From Alteriqipengyuania_B sp035481675 (GTDB lineage: Bacteria; Pseudomonadota; Alphaproteobacteria; Sphingomonadales; Sphingomonadaceae): a stretch of DNA of 64,000 nucleotides. Below the pieces are notes generated by a model that worked only from the letters and a program-made list of their open reading frames with translations, had not been told where the DNA came from and ran no database searches. Numbering within the stretch: position 1 is the first letter of the stretch; every line of letters starts with the position of its first letter. The translations under genes were made by a program, and so were the position numbers. This document shows positions 49,166-58,723 of this stretch, piece by piece. The stretch lies in the NCBI RefSeq assembly GCF_035481675.1, contig NZ_JAYJJW010000001.1, forward strand, positions 1,302,001 to 1,366,000, given 5' to 3'.

Positions 49166-50311
49166 ATGGATATTTCCGACCTTCGCATTGCGCTGTTCAA
49201 CGGCAACTACAACATCACGGTCGACGGCGCGAACAAGGCGCTGAACCGGCTGGTCGAATATCTCCAGCGGCAGGGCGCGAAGGTCCACGTCTATTCCGCC
49301 ACTGTCGACAAGCCCGCTTTTGAGCCGCAGGGAACGCTGGTCGGCGTGCCCGCAATCCCGATCCCGGGCCGCGACGAATACCGCGTGCCGATGTATTTGA
49401 GCGCGGCGGTGAAGGCCGACCTTGAGGCGTTCGACCCGCATATCGTGCACGTTTCATCCCCCGATCCCAGCGCCCACCGCGCGGTCACCTGGGCGCGGGC
49501 GCGCGGCCTCCCCATCCTCGCCAGCGTCCACACGCGTTTCGAAACATACCCGCGATATTACAACGCGACGTGGCTGGAACCGCTTTTCATCAAGGGTTTG
49601 CGCCGCTTCTACCGCCGCACCGACGCGCTTGTCGCGCCGAGCGATTCCATGATCGAGGAACTCCGCAAGGAAGAGATGCATCACGACATCGGCCTGTGGA
49701 CGCGCGGGGTGGACCGTACGATCTTCTCCACGGACAAGCGCGACCGTGCCTGGCGGCGCAGCCACGACATCGCGGACGACGACATGGCGATCGGCTTCCT
49801 CGGCCGGCTGGTGCTGGAAAAGGGGCTGGACGTCTTTGCCGAGGCGATGGTCGAGCTGAAGAAGCGCGGCGTCGCCTTCAAGGTGCTGGTCATCGGCGAA
49901 GGCCCGGCGCACGATTTCTTCAAGTCCAAGGTGCCCGACGCGATCTTTGTCGGCTTCCAGAACGGGCCGGACCTCGGCCGCGCGGTCGCCAGCATGGACG
50001 TGCTGCTCAACCCCTCCGTCACGGAGACGTTCGGCAACGTCACGCTGGAGGCGATGGCCTGCGGCGTGCCCGTGGTCGCGGCCGACGCGACGGGAGCCAG
50101 CAGCCTCGTGACCGATGGGGAAACCGGCTACCTCGTCCCGCCGCGCGACATTGCCGCCTATGCCGACAAGCTACAGGTCTACGCGGAAGACCCGGCGCTG
50201 CGCCGCGCCCATGGAGAAGCCGGCGCGCGCAAAGCCGACGGCTACGAGTGGGATGCAATCAACCAGGTGGTGGCGGACACGTATCTGCGACTGATTGCAG
50301 CGAAGCAGTAG
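49166..50311 (+). CDS. GT4-family glycosyltransferase
   Basis: A 381-residue glycosyltransferase of the GT4/GT-B type. FNGNYNITVDGANKALNRLVEYLQR marks the acceptor side; GFLGRLVLEKGLDVFAEAM and LLNPSVTETFGNVTLEAMACGVPVV contain the donor-binding E-x7-E-like motif. It probably adds a sugar to a lipid or polysaccharide; donor and acceptor are unknown. The ATG at 49166 has GAGG upstream and avoids an unsupported N-terminal stretch. Confidence 0.9.
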   Translation: MDISDLRIALFNGNYNITVDGANKALNRLVEYLQRQGAKVHVYSATVDKPAFEPQGTLVGVPAIPIPGRDEYRVPMYLSAAVKADLEAFDPHIVHVSSPDPSAHRAVTWARARGLPILASVHTRFETYPRYYNATWLEPLFIKGLRRFYRRTDALVAPSDSMIEELRKEEMHHDIGLWTRGVDRTIFSTDKRDRAWRRSHDIADDDMAIGFLGRLVLEKGLDVFAEAMVELKKRGVAFKVLVIGEGPAHDFFKSKVPDAIFVGFQNGPDLGRAVASMDVLLNPSVTETFGNVTLEAMACGVPVVAADATGASSLVTDGETGYLVPPRDIAAYADKLQVYAEDPALRRAHGEAGARKADGYEWDAINQVVADTYLRLIAAKQ

Positions 50312-50318
50312 GGCTAAA

Positions 50319-50603
50319 TTACTGAGCTTCAAGCGCGGCGACGCCGTCGATCAGTTGCCAACCCAAACCGCTGATGGCCAAAGTCGTCTCATATCTGCGA
50401 GTTTCGTCCGGGCTGCCAGCCGTCCAGGAGCACGAAAACTCGGTCGGTTCATCATCGCCGAAGCCATGGCATTCGAGTGCTGTCAGATTTCGCGCTTCCA
50501 GATTGTAGCCCCTATCCTGCAACACCTGCTGCAATTCGGCGCGACTTGGACCTACTGCCTGAGCGCTTGGCAGCACCGCGAGAGTCAATGCCAGACCAAT
50601 CAC
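50319..50603 (-). CDS. Small secreted protein of unknown function
   Basis: 94 residues from a GTG at 50603 that overlaps the upstream stop as GTGA. The N-terminus is a signal peptide (IGLALTLAVLPSAQA, cleavage before VGPS). The mature part contains two cysteines (LECHGF, FSCSW) that may form a disulfide. A longer reading of this frame upstream is antisense-type shadow of the neighbouring gene and was discarded. Translation is probably coupled to the upstream membrane protein. No family is recognised. Confidence 0.65.
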   Translation of the reverse strand: MIGLALTLAVLPSAQAVGPSRAELQQVLQDRGYNLEARNLTALECHGFGDDEPTEFSCSWTAGSPDETRRYETTLAISGLGWQLIDGVAALEAQ

Positions 50604-51046
50604 CGCAGCAAACCCCGCGCCGTCATCCGGCGGCTGTAGACCGCTAGCAAAACCACGCTGACCACGATGGCGATGGTGAAGGCCCACATGCCTGCCGTGT
50701 CGAGGCTTTCGGGCATCGCGTTGGTCGCAGTCCAGAATGTCGTTCCCGCGATCCCGACCAGCGAGGCGACGAACGCGTGGTAGGCGAAGCGGCTGCGCGC
50801 CAGGATGAGGATGGACCCGAGCAGTGCGCCCCAGACGCCGATGGCCCAGAAGGCGTCGAACCAAGCGGGGAAGCTCATGAAATACTCCAGCTGCTCCGCT
50901 GTGAACTGGCCCAGATAGGCCTCGTTGCGCGTCTGCGTCATCGTATAGTCGACCGCGCCGCCGAGGTTCCACAGCGTGGCGAGCACGCCCACCACCCACA
51001 CGTGCCACGGCGTCTTCGCGCCCGTTCCGGCTATCGTCTCGTTCAT
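50600..51046 (-). CDS. Four-span membrane protein of unknown function
   Basis: A 148-residue protein with four hydrophobic spans: WHVWVVGVLATLWNLGGAVDY, WFDAFWAIGVWGALLGSILIL, YHAFVASLVGIAGTTFW and AFTIAIVVSVVLLAVYS. The ATG at 51046 with GGGGGAG upstream begins MNETIAGTGAK. It resembles small membrane proteins with a W-x-L-x-G-x-x-DY signature found in Proteobacteria, but no function is known to me. The following small secreted protein overlaps its stop. Confidence 0.75.
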   Translation of the reverse strand: MNETIAGTGAKTPWHVWVVGVLATLWNLGGAVDYTMTQTRNEAYLGQFTAEQLEYFMSFPAWFDAFWAIGVWGALLGSILILARSRFAYHAFVASLVGIAGTTFWTATNAMPESLDTAGMWAFTIAIVVSVVLLAVYSRRMTARGLLR

Positions 51047-51117
51047 CGTTTCCACTCCCCCAAGCGGCCCTTGGCGTGGCGATAGCAAAATCGGGCGCGC
51101 CTGCCTACATGGGGGCC

Positions 51118-52434
51118 ATGGCCGACCTTTTCGCCGACGATCCCCCGCCCTCCCGAACTGCCGAGCCGATCCGCGAGGATGCGCCGCTGGCCGACCGGCT
51201 GCGCCCGCGCGACCTTTCGCAGGTCATCGGGCAGGAGCACCTGACCGGTCCGGAAGGCGCGATCGGCCGGATGGTCGCGGCGGGCAAACTTTCCAGCATG
51301 ATCCTGTGGGGCCCGCCCGGCACCGGCAAGACCAGCATCGCCCGCCTGCTCGCGGACAGCGTGGGCATGCGGTACGAGGCGGTCAGCGCGGTCTTCACCG
51401 GAGTAGCCGACCTCAAGAAAGCCTTCGCCGCCGCCGACAAGGCAGCCGAAGCGGGACAACGCACGCTGCTGTTCGTGGACGAAATCCACCGCTTCAACCG
51501 TGCGCAGCAGGACGGCTTCCTCCCCTTCGTGGAGCGCGGCACCGTGACGCTAGTCGGAGCGACTACGGAGAACCCCAGCTTCGCGCTGAACGCCGCGCTG
51601 CTCAGCCGGGCTCAGGTGCTTATCCTGGAGCGGCTGGGGCACGAAGCGCTGGGCAATTTGCTGGACCGGGCAGAGGCGCTGGAAGGCCCCCTGCCCCTCA
51701 CCCCCGAAGCGCGCGATGCGCTGGTGGCGAGCGCCGATGGCGACGGGCGCTTCCTGCTCAACCAGGCGGAAACGCTTTACGCAGCGAACATTCCCGAACC
51801 GCTCGATCCGGCCGGTCTCGGCAAGTTCCTGCAGCGCCGCGTCGCCGTGTACGACAAGGACCGCGACGGGCATTACAACCTGATTTCCGCGCTGCACAAG
51901 GCGGTGCGCGGATCGGACCCGCAAGCGGCGCTCTATTACCTCGCGCGGATGCTGACGGCGGGGGAGGAACCGCGCTACCTCGCCCGGCGGCTGGTGCGCA
52001 TGGCGGTGGAGGACATCGGCCTCGCGGACCCGAACGCGCTGGTCCAGTGCATGGCGGCCAAGGACACGTACGAATTCCTCGGCAGCCCGGAAGGCGAGCT
52101 CGCCCTGGCGCAGGCGTGCCTCTACCTTGCCACCGCGCCCAAATCGAACGCGGTCTACAAGGCGCAGAAGGCAGCGTGGCGCAGCGCCAAGGAAACCGGC
52201 AGCCTGATGCCTCCCGCCAACATCCTCAACGCGCCGACCAAGCTGATGAAGGACATCGGCTACGGCAGCGGCTACACCTACGACCATGATGCGGACGAGG
52301 GCTTCTCGGGCGACAATTACTGGCCGGAAGAGATGGAGCCGCAGACCTATTACGAACCGGTCGAGCGCGGGTTCGAACGCAAGGTGCGCGAACGGATCGC
52401 CTATTGGGACAACCTTAAACAGGGCAAGTCATGA
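51118..52434 (+). CDS. rarA: Replication-associated recombination protein RarA (MgsA)
   Basis: A 438-residue AAA+ ATPase acting at stalled forks. Walker A is GPPGTGKTS, the Walker B region is LLFVDEIHRFNRAQQD, then VGATTENPSFALNAALLSR, and a C-terminal helical domain with SGYTYDHDADEGFSGDNYWP. The ATG at 51118 gives the standard length. Its stop overlaps the next start by four bases. Confidence 0.96.
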   Translation: MADLFADDPPPSRTAEPIREDAPLADRLRPRDLSQVIGQEHLTGPEGAIGRMVAAGKLSSMILWGPPGTGKTSIARLLADSVGMRYEAVSAVFTGVADLKKAFAAADKAAEAGQRTLLFVDEIHRFNRAQQDGFLPFVERGTVTLVGATTENPSFALNAALLSRAQVLILERLGHEALGNLLDRAEALEGPLPLTPEARDALVASADGDGRFLLNQAETLYAANIPEPLDPAGLGKFLQRRVAVYDKDRDGHYNLISALHKAVRGSDPQAALYYLARMLTAGEEPRYLARRLVRMAVEDIGLADPNALVQCMAAKDTYEFLGSPEGELALAQACLYLATAPKSNAVYKAQKAAWRSAKETGSLMPPANILNAPTKLMKDIGYGSGYTYDHDADEGFSGDNYWPEEMEPQTYYEPVERGFERKVRERIAYWDNLKQGKS

Positions 52435-53309
52435 GAGAATTTGACAACTTCGTGGCGATTGATTGGTCAGGAGCCAAGGGCCCAACTCAATCAGGTATCG
52501 CAATCGCCGTCTGTTCTGCCGACGGTGGGCAACCGGTATTGGTTGAAAGAGGGCAGCGATGGTCACGGGACGAGGTGCTGACGGTTCTCCGCGACGATCT
52601 CCCTGAAAATTCTCTTGTGGGACTGGATCTTGGAATAGGATTGCCTTTTGCAGACTGCGGCGCCTTTTTTCCGGCCTGGGACGGAAGTCCAGAAAATGCG
52701 GTTGAGCTATGGGAATTGGTTGATCAACAATCGAGCGATGATCCAAATTTGGCTGCAAACGGTTTTCTAACGCACCCCGATGTTCAAAAATACTATCACG
52801 ACGGTCGGGCACCGGGCGAAGAATACCATTGCGACGGAGCGAAGCACAGTGGCGGCCGGTTACGCGTTACGGAGACAGCGCAAGCCAGAATGGGCTGCAA
52901 ACCATACTCCAATTTTCGGTTGGTAGGCGCGGCGCAGGTTGGCAAGTCGAGCCTCACGGGCATGCGGATGCTGCATCGCTTGCGCGGCCACCTGCCCGTG
53001 TGGCCAATCGATCCGCTGCCGGATACCGGATCGGTCATCGTGGAGATCTACACCGCCCTTGCCGCGTTGGAGGCAGGGCGCAGCGCGGGGAGGACCAAGC
53101 TGCGCACCTATGCGGAGCTGAACGATGCGCTGGCCGTGCTCGGATCGCCACCGGTCTCGGGCGACGGGGCGATCGACGATCATTCCTCCGACGCGCTCCT
53201 CACTGCCGCATGGCTGCGCGCGGTCGCGCATGAAGAAGCCCGCTGGAATCCGCCCGCCCTGACGCCGCAGATCGCGCAGACCGAAGGCTGGACATTCGGA
53301 GCCATTTGA
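52431..53309 (+). CDS. DUF429-like/RNase-H-fold protein of unknown function
   Basis: A 292-residue protein with AIDWSGAKGP near the N-terminus, VGLDLGIGLPF, and late acidic residues (IDDHSSDALLTAAWLRA), a pattern of RNase-H-like folds. Function unknown. The first third is notably richer in A/T and uses unlike codons, whereas the latter half has the usual GC-rich codons of the window. Its start overlaps rarA, so it is co-translated with it. Confidence 0.6.
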   Translation: MREFDNFVAIDWSGAKGPTQSGIAIAVCSADGGQPVLVERGQRWSRDEVLTVLRDDLPENSLVGLDLGIGLPFADCGAFFPAWDGSPENAVELWELVDQQSSDDPNLAANGFLTHPDVQKYYHDGRAPGEEYHCDGAKHSGGRLRVTETAQARMGCKPYSNFRLVGAAQVGKSSLTGMRMLHRLRGHLPVWPIDPLPDTGSVIVEIYTALAALEAGRSAGRTKLRTYAELNDALAVLGSPPVSGDGAIDDHSSDALLTAAWLRAVAHEEARWNPPALTPQIAQTEGWTFGAI

Positions 53310-53360
53310 AGCAAGCGCCCTCGCGCCCTCAAACAGCGAAGCGGTAGGGCAAAAAAGAGT

Positions 53361-53436
<76 letters not shown>

Positions 53437-53448
53437 TCTCCCGATAGG

Positions 53449-54915
53449 CTACTCAGCAGCCACCGCCTCCTCGCGGCGGGTCGCGGCGCTGACCAGCCGG
53501 ATCGCGAGCCATGCCAGCGCAAATCCGGGGATGATCTCGTACACGCCGGGGCCGCCCATGAATTCCCGGTTCCAGCCGAGCGCAATCCACGCGATGACGA
53601 CGCCCGCCCCGGTCACGAGGCCGGCAACCGCGCCCGCGCCCGTCATGCCGCGCCACGTCAGCGCCAGGATGATGAGCGGCCCGAACGCCGCGCCGAAACC
53701 GGCCCATGCGTTGGAGACGAGGCCCAGCACCTCGCTGTCCGGATCGGACGCGATGACAATCGCCGCCAGCGCGACCAGCAGCACGCTGATCCGCCCGACA
53801 TTTACCGCCTCCCGCTCGCTCGCATTGCGGCGCAGGAACAGCCGGTAGAAGTCTTCCGTCAGCGAGCTGGAGCTGACCAGCAGCTGCGAGGAAATCGTGC
53901 TCATCACCGCGGCCAGCAAGGCGGCCAGCAGGAAGCCGGTGATCAGCGGATGGAACAGGAGGTCGGCCAGCACGATGAAGATCGTCTCGGGATCGTCGAT
54001 GACGAGGCCGTTGCGCTCCATGTAGGCGCGCCCGGCGATGCCGATGCCGATGGAGCCGAGCAGCGCCACGCCCATCCAGGTCATGCCGATATTGCGCGCC
54101 TTAGGCACATCGGCGACGCTGCGGATGGCCATGAAGCGCACGATGATGTGCGGCTGGCCGAAATAGCCGAGGCCCCAGGTCACCGCCGACAGGAAGCCGA
54201 TCGCGGTCAATCCTTCGGTCAGGCTGAGGAAGCCGGGCTGGATGCCCGTCAGGCTCTCGCCCGCACTGCCGCCGGGGCCGAACATCACCACCAGCGGCAT
54301 CAGCACCAGCGCCACCACCATGATGCAGCCCTGCACGAAATCGGTCAGGCTGACGGCGAGGAAGCCGCCGACCATCGTATAGGCAAGGACCACGCCGGCG
54401 GTGATCCAGATGCCCGCCCAATATGGCTCCATGCCGGGGATCAGGGCGGGAAAGGCGCTGTCGAACAGCTTGCCGCCTGCGACCAGCCCGCTCGCCGTGT
54501 AGACGGTGAAGAAGGTCACGATGATGATCGCGCTCACCACGCGCAGCAGCACGGCCTTGTCGGGGAAGCGGTTGGCGAGGAATTCGGGAATGGTCAGCGC
54601 ATTGCCCAGCTTCTCCGTCTGTTCGCGCAGGCGCGGGGCGACGATGAACCAGTTGGCAAGCGCGCCCAGGAACAGCCCGATCCCGATCCACGCCTCCACC
54701 AGTCCGGTCACGTAGAGCGCACCCGGCAGGCCCAGCAGCAGCCAGCCAGACATGTCCGATGCTCCGGCAGACAGCGCCGCGACGGCGGGCGAAAGTTGCC
54801 GCCCGCCGAGGAGGTAGCCTTCGCTATCCTCGGTCGACTTGCGCCACGCGTAGAGCCCGATGGCGAGCATCAGGACGAAATAGAGGGCGAGCGAGATGAT
54901 CGTTCCGGTAGCCAT
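53449..54915 (-). CDS. putP: Sodium/proline symporter PutP
   Basis: A 488-residue SSS-family transporter with about 13 hydrophobic spans. GYLLGGRQLSPAVAALSAGASDMSGWLLLGLPGALY is the PutP core, with GLGYFGQPHIIVRFMAI and STISSQLLVSSSSLTEDFYR further on. It imports proline with sodium. The ATG at 54915 was preferred over an in-frame GTG three codons upstream. Confidence 0.94.
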   Translation of the reverse strand: MATGTIISLALYFVLMLAIGLYAWRKSTEDSEGYLLGGRQLSPAVAALSAGASDMSGWLLLGLPGALYVTGLVEAWIGIGLFLGALANWFIVAPRLREQTEKLGNALTIPEFLANRFPDKAVLLRVVSAIIIVTFFTVYTASGLVAGGKLFDSAFPALIPGMEPYWAGIWITAGVVLAYTMVGGFLAVSLTDFVQGCIMVVALVLMPLVVMFGPGGSAGESLTGIQPGFLSLTEGLTAIGFLSAVTWGLGYFGQPHIIVRFMAIRSVADVPKARNIGMTWMGVALLGSIGIGIAGRAYMERNGLVIDDPETIFIVLADLLFHPLITGFLLAALLAAVMSTISSQLLVSSSSLTEDFYRLFLRRNASEREAVNVGRISVLLVALAAIVIASDPDSEVLGLVSNAWAGFGAAFGPLIILALTWRGMTGAGAVAGLVTGAGVVIAWIALGWNREFMGGPGVYEIIPGFALAWLAIRLVSAATRREEAVAAE

Positions 54916-55029
54916 GGGCCGCACTGCATAAGGATTTGGCGGCCGGAGTCACCAGCCGCGTGGCAATTCGCAAGCCTCGGACCCAAGCGCGGCTCCGATT
55001 GTTATTTCCTCACAACAGGGGATGCCGAA

Positions 55030-55629
55030 ATGAAAGAACCGCACAGCGTCAAGGACATCCTCGACGACCTTGACGAACTGGCGGAGGACAAGGACGAGGT
55101 CTGCATCGCCGACGTGGTCGAAGCTTTCGGCGACCGGTCCTACGGCCCCTTCCTTCTGGTTCCCGCGCTGGTCGAATTGACCCCCATCGGCGCCATCCCC
55201 GGCGTACCGACGTTCCTCGCGCTGATCATCGCTGTCGTCGCCGTCCAGATGCTGGTCGGGGAATCCCATCTGTGGCTGCCCGGCTTCATCGAGAACCGCT
55301 CGGTCAAGGGAGAGAAGCTGGCCAAGGCGTCGAAGAAGCTGCGCGGCGTCGGCAAATTCATGGACAAATGGTTCCATGGCCGGATGAAGCATTTCACCAG
55401 CCGCTGGTACCGCCGGCTGGCTGCGCTCATCATCCTGTTCCTGTGCGCCAGCATCCCGCCGCTGGAGGTGCTGCCTTTCGCCAGTTCCGGGCCGATGCTG
55501 GCAATCGCCTGCTTCGGCGTCGCTATCATGGTGCGCGACGGGCTGCTGATGATCGTTGCCACCGCGCTCGGCATCGGCGCCATCGGCCTCGGCTATTCGC
55601 TGTGGAGCGGCGGCGAAGGCGGCAATTAG
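55030..55629 (+). CDS. ExoD-family membrane protein
   Basis: A 199-residue protein of the ExoD family (exopolysaccharide synthesis in rhizobia). The N-terminal helix VKDILDDLDELAEDKDEVCIADVVEAFGDRSYGPFLLVPALVELTPIGAIPGVPTF is typical, and several hydrophobic spans follow. The exact role is unsettled. It stands between putP and the amylase, convergent with the latter. Confidence 0.87.
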   Translation: MKEPHSVKDILDDLDELAEDKDEVCIADVVEAFGDRSYGPFLLVPALVELTPIGAIPGVPTFLALIIAVVAVQMLVGESHLWLPGFIENRSVKGEKLAKASKKLRGVGKFMDKWFHGRMKHFTSRWYRRLAALIILFLCASIPPLEVLPFASSGPMLAIACFGVAIMVRDGLLMIVATALGIGAIGLGYSLWSGGEGGN

Positions 55630-55650
55630 GGCAGTTCGGGCGGCTAACCC

Positions 55651-57069
55651 CTAGTTCGCGCCCATGATCGGCGGGGCGCTTTCGCCCGTGCCGGAGAACA
55701 GGCGATATCCGTGCGCCGGTATCGTCACCGCCTCGCCGCGTTTCAGCGTGATGCGGTTGCCTCGGAATTCGGAATAGAAGCCGAGCGGCAGGCCGTCCTT
55801 GAATTCGGCGGTCACCGGCGCGTCCGAGAAATTGAACAGGCCGAGCACCTTGTTGCCTTCCTCCTGCCGGACGAATGCGAACAGGCGGTCGTCGCTGTCG
55901 GTATCGACCTTGGTCATCCGCGCGCCCCACTTGCCGTTTTCCAGCGCCGGGTTGGCCTTGCGGAAATCGATCAGGTCCGCGATCAGCGCGCCCAGCGTGC
56001 AATCCTCGCCCTGGCTCCAGTCGATCGGGTCGCGCTCGAAGAACTCCAGCCGCTTGGCGTTACAGGCTTCCATGCCGTTGTGGACCAGCGGGATCCCCTC
56101 GGTCACGAAGCTCAGGGCGATGGCTGCTTCCAGCCCTTCGCCGTAATTCTCGTACAGCGTGCCTTCCCAGGCATTGCTGTCGTGGTTTTCGATATAGGTC
56201 ATACGCATCGCCTCGCGCGGCCACAGGCTCTCGTTCTCGGCGTAATAGCCGTAGAGCGCCGAAGGCCCCGCCTTGCCGCGGGCGATATCCTTGATCGTGT
56301 GGTGCCAGTCCCATGCATAAGTCGCGTCGAAGGCGGCGCGGTGATAGGCGGTTTCCTGCACTTCGCCGAGCATGAAGACGGGGCGGTAGGCGTTCAGACG
56401 CTGGCGCATCGTCTCCCAGAAATCGACCGGGACATAACCCGCCACATCGGCGCGGAACCCGTCGACGCCGTAATCGCGCACCCATTGTTCCATCGCCCCG
56501 CCGACATGCGCGCGCACGCCCGGCTGCGACCAGTCGAGGTCGATGATGTCGGACCAGTCCCACCACGGCGTCGGCCGGAAATCGCCGTCCCAGGTCTTCT
56601 CATACCAGTCCGGATGCTCGCTCCGCAGCGGATTGTCCCACGCCGTGTGGTTGGCCACGAGGTCGAGGATGACCTTGAAGCCCTGCGCGTGCGCAGCATC
56701 GACGAAGGCCTTGAACTCCTCCGCCGTGCCGAATTCGGGGTTCACGCCGTAATAATCTTTCACCGAATAGGGGCTGCCCAGCGTGCCCTTGCGGTTCTCC
56801 TCCCCGATGGGATGGATCGGCATCAGCCAAAGGATATCGACGCCGAGCGCCTTCAGCCGCGGCAATTCCCGCTGCGCCGCGACGAAGGTGCCTTCGGGCG
56901 TGAAGTGCCGCGTGTTGATCTGGTAGAGCACGGCATCGCGGCTCCACTCCGGATTTTCCAGCTGGACATACTGCCTGGGCGTCCACGGGTCGGCATCCTG
57001 CGCGGCGACGGGCGCAGCGAGCAGCGCGGCGGCGATGGCGGTCAGGGGGGCGAAGGCTAGCTTAGGCAC
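55651..57069 (-). CDS. Secreted alpha-amylase family (GH13) glycosidase
   Basis: A 472-residue GH13 enzyme with signal peptide (ending VAAQ). Catalytic regions in order: DLVANHT, GFRADVAGYV (nucleophile Asp), LGEVQE (acid/base Glu) and IENHDSN (transition-state Asp). A C-terminal beta domain ends the protein. It probably cleaves maltodextrins in the periplasm. It overlaps the end of the MFS transporter gene by eight bases, so the two are one unit under the LacI-type regulator. Confidence 0.93.
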   Translation of the reverse strand: MPKLAFAPLTAIAAALLAAPVAAQDADPWTPRQYVQLENPEWSRDAVLYQINTRHFTPEGTFVAAQRELPRLKALGVDILWLMPIHPIGEENRKGTLGSPYSVKDYYGVNPEFGTAEEFKAFVDAAHAQGFKVILDLVANHTAWDNPLRSEHPDWYEKTWDGDFRPTPWWDWSDIIDLDWSQPGVRAHVGGAMEQWVRDYGVDGFRADVAGYVPVDFWETMRQRLNAYRPVFMLGEVQETAYHRAAFDATYAWDWHHTIKDIARGKAGPSALYGYYAENESLWPREAMRMTYIENHDSNAWEGTLYENYGEGLEAAIALSFVTEGIPLVHNGMEACNAKRLEFFERDPIDWSQGEDCTLGALIADLIDFRKANPALENGKWGARMTKVDTDSDDRLFAFVRQEEGNKVLGLFNFSDAPVTAEFKDGLPLGFYSEFRGNRITLKRGEAVTIPAHGYRLFSGTGESAPPIMGAN

Positions 57070-58624
57070 GGGCGGTCTCCTGCGGCAGGGCGGCTTGCAC
57101 CCGGAACATGGCGGCGGCGGCGATCAGCCACGCGGCGGCGGCAAACAGCATCGTCCAGATCGGCTCGCCCGGGAACAGCGCCTTCATGATCGATCCCATC
57201 ACCGTGGCGACCAGCAGCTGGGGCACCACGATGAAGATGTTGAACAGCCCCATGTAGATGCCGAGCTTGCCCTGCGGCAGGTTGGAGGCGAGGATCGCAT
57301 AAGGCATCGCAAGGATGCTGGCCCACGCGATACCGATGCCGATCTCGGCCAGCAACAGCGCATTCGCATCCCGCACGAAGAAGAACATCAGGAAGCCGAG
57401 CGCGCCCAGCGTCAGGCAGATCGCATGGGTCTTCACCTGCCCGAAATTGCGGCTGAGCCACGGCAGCATCGCCAGCGCGGCGATGGCGGCAACGCCGTTG
57501 TAGACGGTAAAGAGCACGTTCACCCAGCTCGCCCCGTCGTTGTAGGCGACGCTGGCCGTGTCGGTGCTGCCGAAGACATACTGGGTCACGACCGGGGTGG
57601 TGTTGATCCACATGATGAACAGCGCCGACCAGCTGAAGAACTGCACCAGCGCAAGGCGCTTCATCACCTCGGGCATGCCGGAGAAATCGCCGACGATGCT
57701 GGACAGCATGTTGGCCGATTTGCCGCCCTTGGCCATCGAGATCGCGATGATGGAAAGCAGGCCGTATACGGCGAGGAGAGCGCCGAGCAGCAGCACTTCC
57801 TTCTCCAGCCCCAGCGCATCGACCAGCAGCACCACGACCAGCCCGGCGGCGATCCATACCCCGCCGGAAAGATAGGACTTGGCGGCCAGTGCGCGCAGCG
57901 GCTGCGCATCGTCCGGCACGGCGGCGTCCGATCCTTCGAACGCGGCCATTTCCTCCGGCGAGTATTCCTTCGTGGTCATCACCGTCCACAGCACGGCCAA
58001 GAACAGCGCGATCGCGCCGCCCCAGAAGCTCCACGTCACCGTGTCTGGTATCTCGCCCGCAGGCGCGACGTTGCTGACGCCGACCTGCTCCAGGAAATAC
58101 GGGAAGATCGACCCGACCACCGCGCCCGCGCCGATGAAGGCGGTCTGTACCGCGTATCCGGCGCTGTGCTGGTCTGTACCCAGCATGTCGCCCACGAAGG
58201 CGCGGAAGGGCTCCATCGAGATGTTGAGGCTGGCATCGAGGATCCAGAGCAGCGCGGCGGCGAAGAGCAGCGGCGCGCCGAAGCCGGGGGCCAGCGGCAT
58301 CAGGAACAGCGCAATCGCCGCCATGATCGCGCCGGTCAGGAAATAGGGCCGGCGCCGGCCGAGGCGGTTCCAGGTCCTGTCCGACAGGTGGCCGATGATC
58401 GGCTGCACGATCAGGCCGGTCAGCGGGGCCGCGACCCACAGGGCGGGCAGATCGTCCATCGCCGCGCCCACGGTCTGGAAGATGCGGCTCATGTTCGCGT
58501 TTTGCAGCGCGAAGCCAATCTGGATGCCGAAGAAGCCGAAGCTGATGTTCCACAGGCCCCAGAAGCCCATGCGCGGTTTCTGCGTATGCGCGAGGGCGTC
58601 GCCCGTCGGTGCGGCGGTTGCCAT
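57062..58624 (-). CDS. MFS transporter, probable maltose/maltodextrin symporter
   Basis: A 520-residue 12-span MFS protein with the SLC45-like stretch GFALQNANMSRIFQTVGA and the loop PIIGHLSDRTWNRLGRRRPY. This form is common in the maltose loci of sphingomonads and caulobacters. The ATG at 58624 begins MATAAPTGD. A candidate LacI operator half-matching the one at 59850 lies at 58707-58716, 83 bases upstream. Confidence 0.9.
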   Translation of the reverse strand: MATAAPTGDALAHTQKPRMGFWGLWNISFGFFGIQIGFALQNANMSRIFQTVGAAMDDLPALWVAAPLTGLIVQPIIGHLSDRTWNRLGRRRPYFLTGAIMAAIALFLMPLAPGFGAPLLFAAALLWILDASLNISMEPFRAFVGDMLGTDQHSAGYAVQTAFIGAGAVVGSIFPYFLEQVGVSNVAPAGEIPDTVTWSFWGGAIALFLAVLWTVMTTKEYSPEEMAAFEGSDAAVPDDAQPLRALAAKSYLSGGVWIAAGLVVVLLVDALGLEKEVLLLGALLAVYGLLSIIAISMAKGGKSANMLSSIVGDFSGMPEVMKRLALVQFFSWSALFIMWINTTPVVTQYVFGSTDTASVAYNDGASWVNVLFTVYNGVAAIAALAMLPWLSRNFGQVKTHAICLTLGALGFLMFFFVRDANALLLAEIGIGIAWASILAMPYAILASNLPQGKLGIYMGLFNIFIVVPQLLVATVMGSIMKALFPGEPIWTMLFAAAAWLIAAAAMFRVQAALPQETARA

Positions 58625-58706
58625 AAAGCTGTCTCTCCCGGCGTGCGCTTTGGCGGCACGTCTCATGGATAAAGGCTGGCACGGCAGGGGCCTAGCGGCA
58701 ATCCCG

Positions 58707-58716
58707 CATACGAATG
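58707..58716. promoter_or_regulatory. Candidate LacI-type operator upstream of the MFS-amylase operon
   Basis: CATACGAATG, one mismatch from the perfect palindrome CATACGTATG at 59850-59859. It lies between the stop of the LacI gene and the MFS start, at promoter distance. Confidence 0.45.
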
Positions 58717-58723
58717 TGATGGA

